NCBI GenBank assembly: GCA_029859555.1
Contig: JAOUCV010000126.1
Coordinates: 1-6,518, forward strand
Length of the DNA stretch: 6,518 nucleotides
From: Gammaproteobacteria bacterium
GTDB taxonomy: Bacteria > Pseudomonadota > Gammaproteobacteria > UBA9214
Direction: 5' to 3'
The notes below the pieces were generated by a model. It made no database searches. It was given only the letters and a program-made list of their open reading frames with translations, and was not told the DNA's origin. A program made the translations under genes and the position numbers. This document shows, in pieces, positions 5,685 through 6,518 of the stretch (position 1 is the first letter of the stretch; every line of letters begins with the position of its first letter).

Positions 5685-6506
5685 ATGAAGAAAGGATTAA
5701 TTACTTTACTGGTCCTGCTTGCAGGGCTGTTTTCATTGACAGTGCGCGCGGATGTGATGGTGCTGGTGCATGGCTATCTGAGTGGTGCGCAGTCCTGGGA
5801 CGGCAGCGGGATAACCGATGTGTTGCAGCGTCATGACTGGCAACGTGCCGGTGTCTATGTGGCCGGACCTGCGGGTATCCAGCTGATCCCGGCGCCGGGT
5901 ATGCAGGCCGAGCGCAAATTCTATGCGGTGGATCTGCCTTCCGAGGCGCCGGTGCTGGTACAGGTTTACCAGTTGCGTGAAATACTCGCGGCCATCAGCA
6001 ACACGCATGGCGCTGAGCCGGTAGTACTGGTCGGCCATTCTGCCGGTGGCGTGGTGGCACGTACCGCGCTGGTGCGTGGTGATGCCCGCAATGTAAAGGC
6101 GCTGATAACTATTGCCAGTCCGCACCTCGGGACAGTTCGTGCCGAGCAGGCGCTGGATGCAACGGATATTCCGTTTCCGATTTCCATAGTGACCGACCTG
6201 ATCGGCGGTGACGCCTATCACACGGCGATGCGTTCACGCAGCCTGTATGTCGACCTGGTGCGTCCGCAACCCGGAACGTTGTTGTACTGGCTGAACGGCC
6301 AGCCACATCCCGATATTGCATACTTCTCAATCGTCAGGGGTGCATCTGAAATGGGGGGCGGGGACTATATCGTGCCGACCTATAGCCAGGACATGAACAA
6401 TATTCCGGCACTGCGTGGCCGGTCTTCGTTGATTAACATTCCTGCGCACCACGGTCTGGAGCCGGTAGATGGCAGTGTCATTGTGAATTTGCTGTCTGAC
6501 CTTTAG
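5685..6506 (+). CDS. Exported alpha/beta-hydrolase, lipase/esterase type
   Basis: A 273-residue enzyme with a Sec signal peptide (1-22, cut after VRA). The hydrolase core starts at once: VLVHGY (26-31, oxyanion-hole HG), then the nucleophile elbow GHSAGG with Ser119, ASPHLGT (144-150) after the next strand, the likely acid D227 in GGGDYIVP, and the catalytic His in PAHHGL (H255 or H256). This is the pattern of triacylglycerol lipases and PGAP1-like esterases, which cleave carboxylic esters. The product would be periplasmic or secreted; the substrate is unknown. No lipase-specific foldase gene is in view. ATG at 5685 is chosen because GAGGTGA precedes it and a signal peptide follows; the longer frame begins inside the preceding terminator. 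The stop codon TAG is followed at once by a sequence like the end of the miniature element. Confidence 0.92.
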   Translation: MKKGLITLLVLLAGLFSLTVRADVMVLVHGYLSGAQSWDGSGITDVLQRHDWQRAGVYVAGPAGIQLIPAPGMQAERKFYAVDLPSEAPVLVQVYQLREILAAISNTHGAEPVVLVGHSAGGVVARTALVRGDARNVKALITIASPHLGTVRAEQALDATDIPFPISIVTDLIGGDAYHTAMRSRSLYVDLVRPQPGTLLYWLNGQPHPDIAYFSIVRGASEMGGGDYIVPTYSQDMNNIPALRGRSSLINIPAHHGLEPVDGSVIVNLLSDL

Positions 6507-6518
6507 GGCCTGTCCCCC

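Noticed and set aside
5523..6506. Longer hydrolase gene starting at 5523
   Set aside because: It would begin in the T-run of the preceding terminator and bury the signal peptide inside the protein; GAGGTGA before 5685 decides the start.

Overview
The window looks like chromosomal DNA of a sulfur-oxidising gammaproteobacterium. The best clue is an intact gene (5074-5460) for a secreted Gly/Tyr/Trp/Pro-rich protein of the sulfur globule protein family, known from purple sulfur bacteria such as Allochromatium and from colourless sulfur oxidisers. The other genes fit this group: a DUF6394/K+ channel pair, a metallophosphoesterase of YaeI type, a bacterial DUF46 (CarS-like) protein and a small lipoprotein. 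Genes have moderate to high GC; two intergenic stretches (about 4080-4145 and 4880-5040) are very AT-rich. I see no rRNA, tRNA, CRISPR array or phage gene.

Layout. (1) Bases 1-1831, minus strand: a DUF6394 membrane protein gene (1448-1831) followed by a K+ channel gene with two RCK domains (1-1233), whose 3' end lies beyond the window. A 210-bp miniature element with perfect 19-bp terminal inverted repeats and a TA target duplication sits exactly between them, inside the old stop codon. (2) 1968-2921, plus: metallophosphoesterase, divergent from the DUF6394 gene. (3) 2934-3410, minus: DUF46/CarS-like membrane protein, convergent with it. (4) 3524-3718, minus: a 64-residue protein of unknown function with its own terminator. 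(5) 3719-4291: a gene-poor gap that appears to hold a decayed copy of the leader of the next gene. (6) 4292-4837, plus: lipoprotein. (7) 5074-5460, plus: sulfur globule protein, a monocistronic unit with a good sigma70-type promoter and a strong terminator. (8) 5685-6506, plus: exported alpha/beta-hydrolase (lipase/esterase).

How they fit together. The DUF6394 and channel genes form a tight operon, probably acting together in K+ or other ion handling. The sulfur globule protein would coat periplasmic sulfur deposits. The lipoprotein and hydrolase are also exported, but nothing in the sequence ties them to sulfur storage. The most interesting local story is the miniature element. By my reconstruction it landed in the TA of a TAA stop codon, turned it into TAG, and its own short reading frame recreates the same TAA-CC-GTG junction in front of the channel start. 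No complete new defence or metabolic system is visible.
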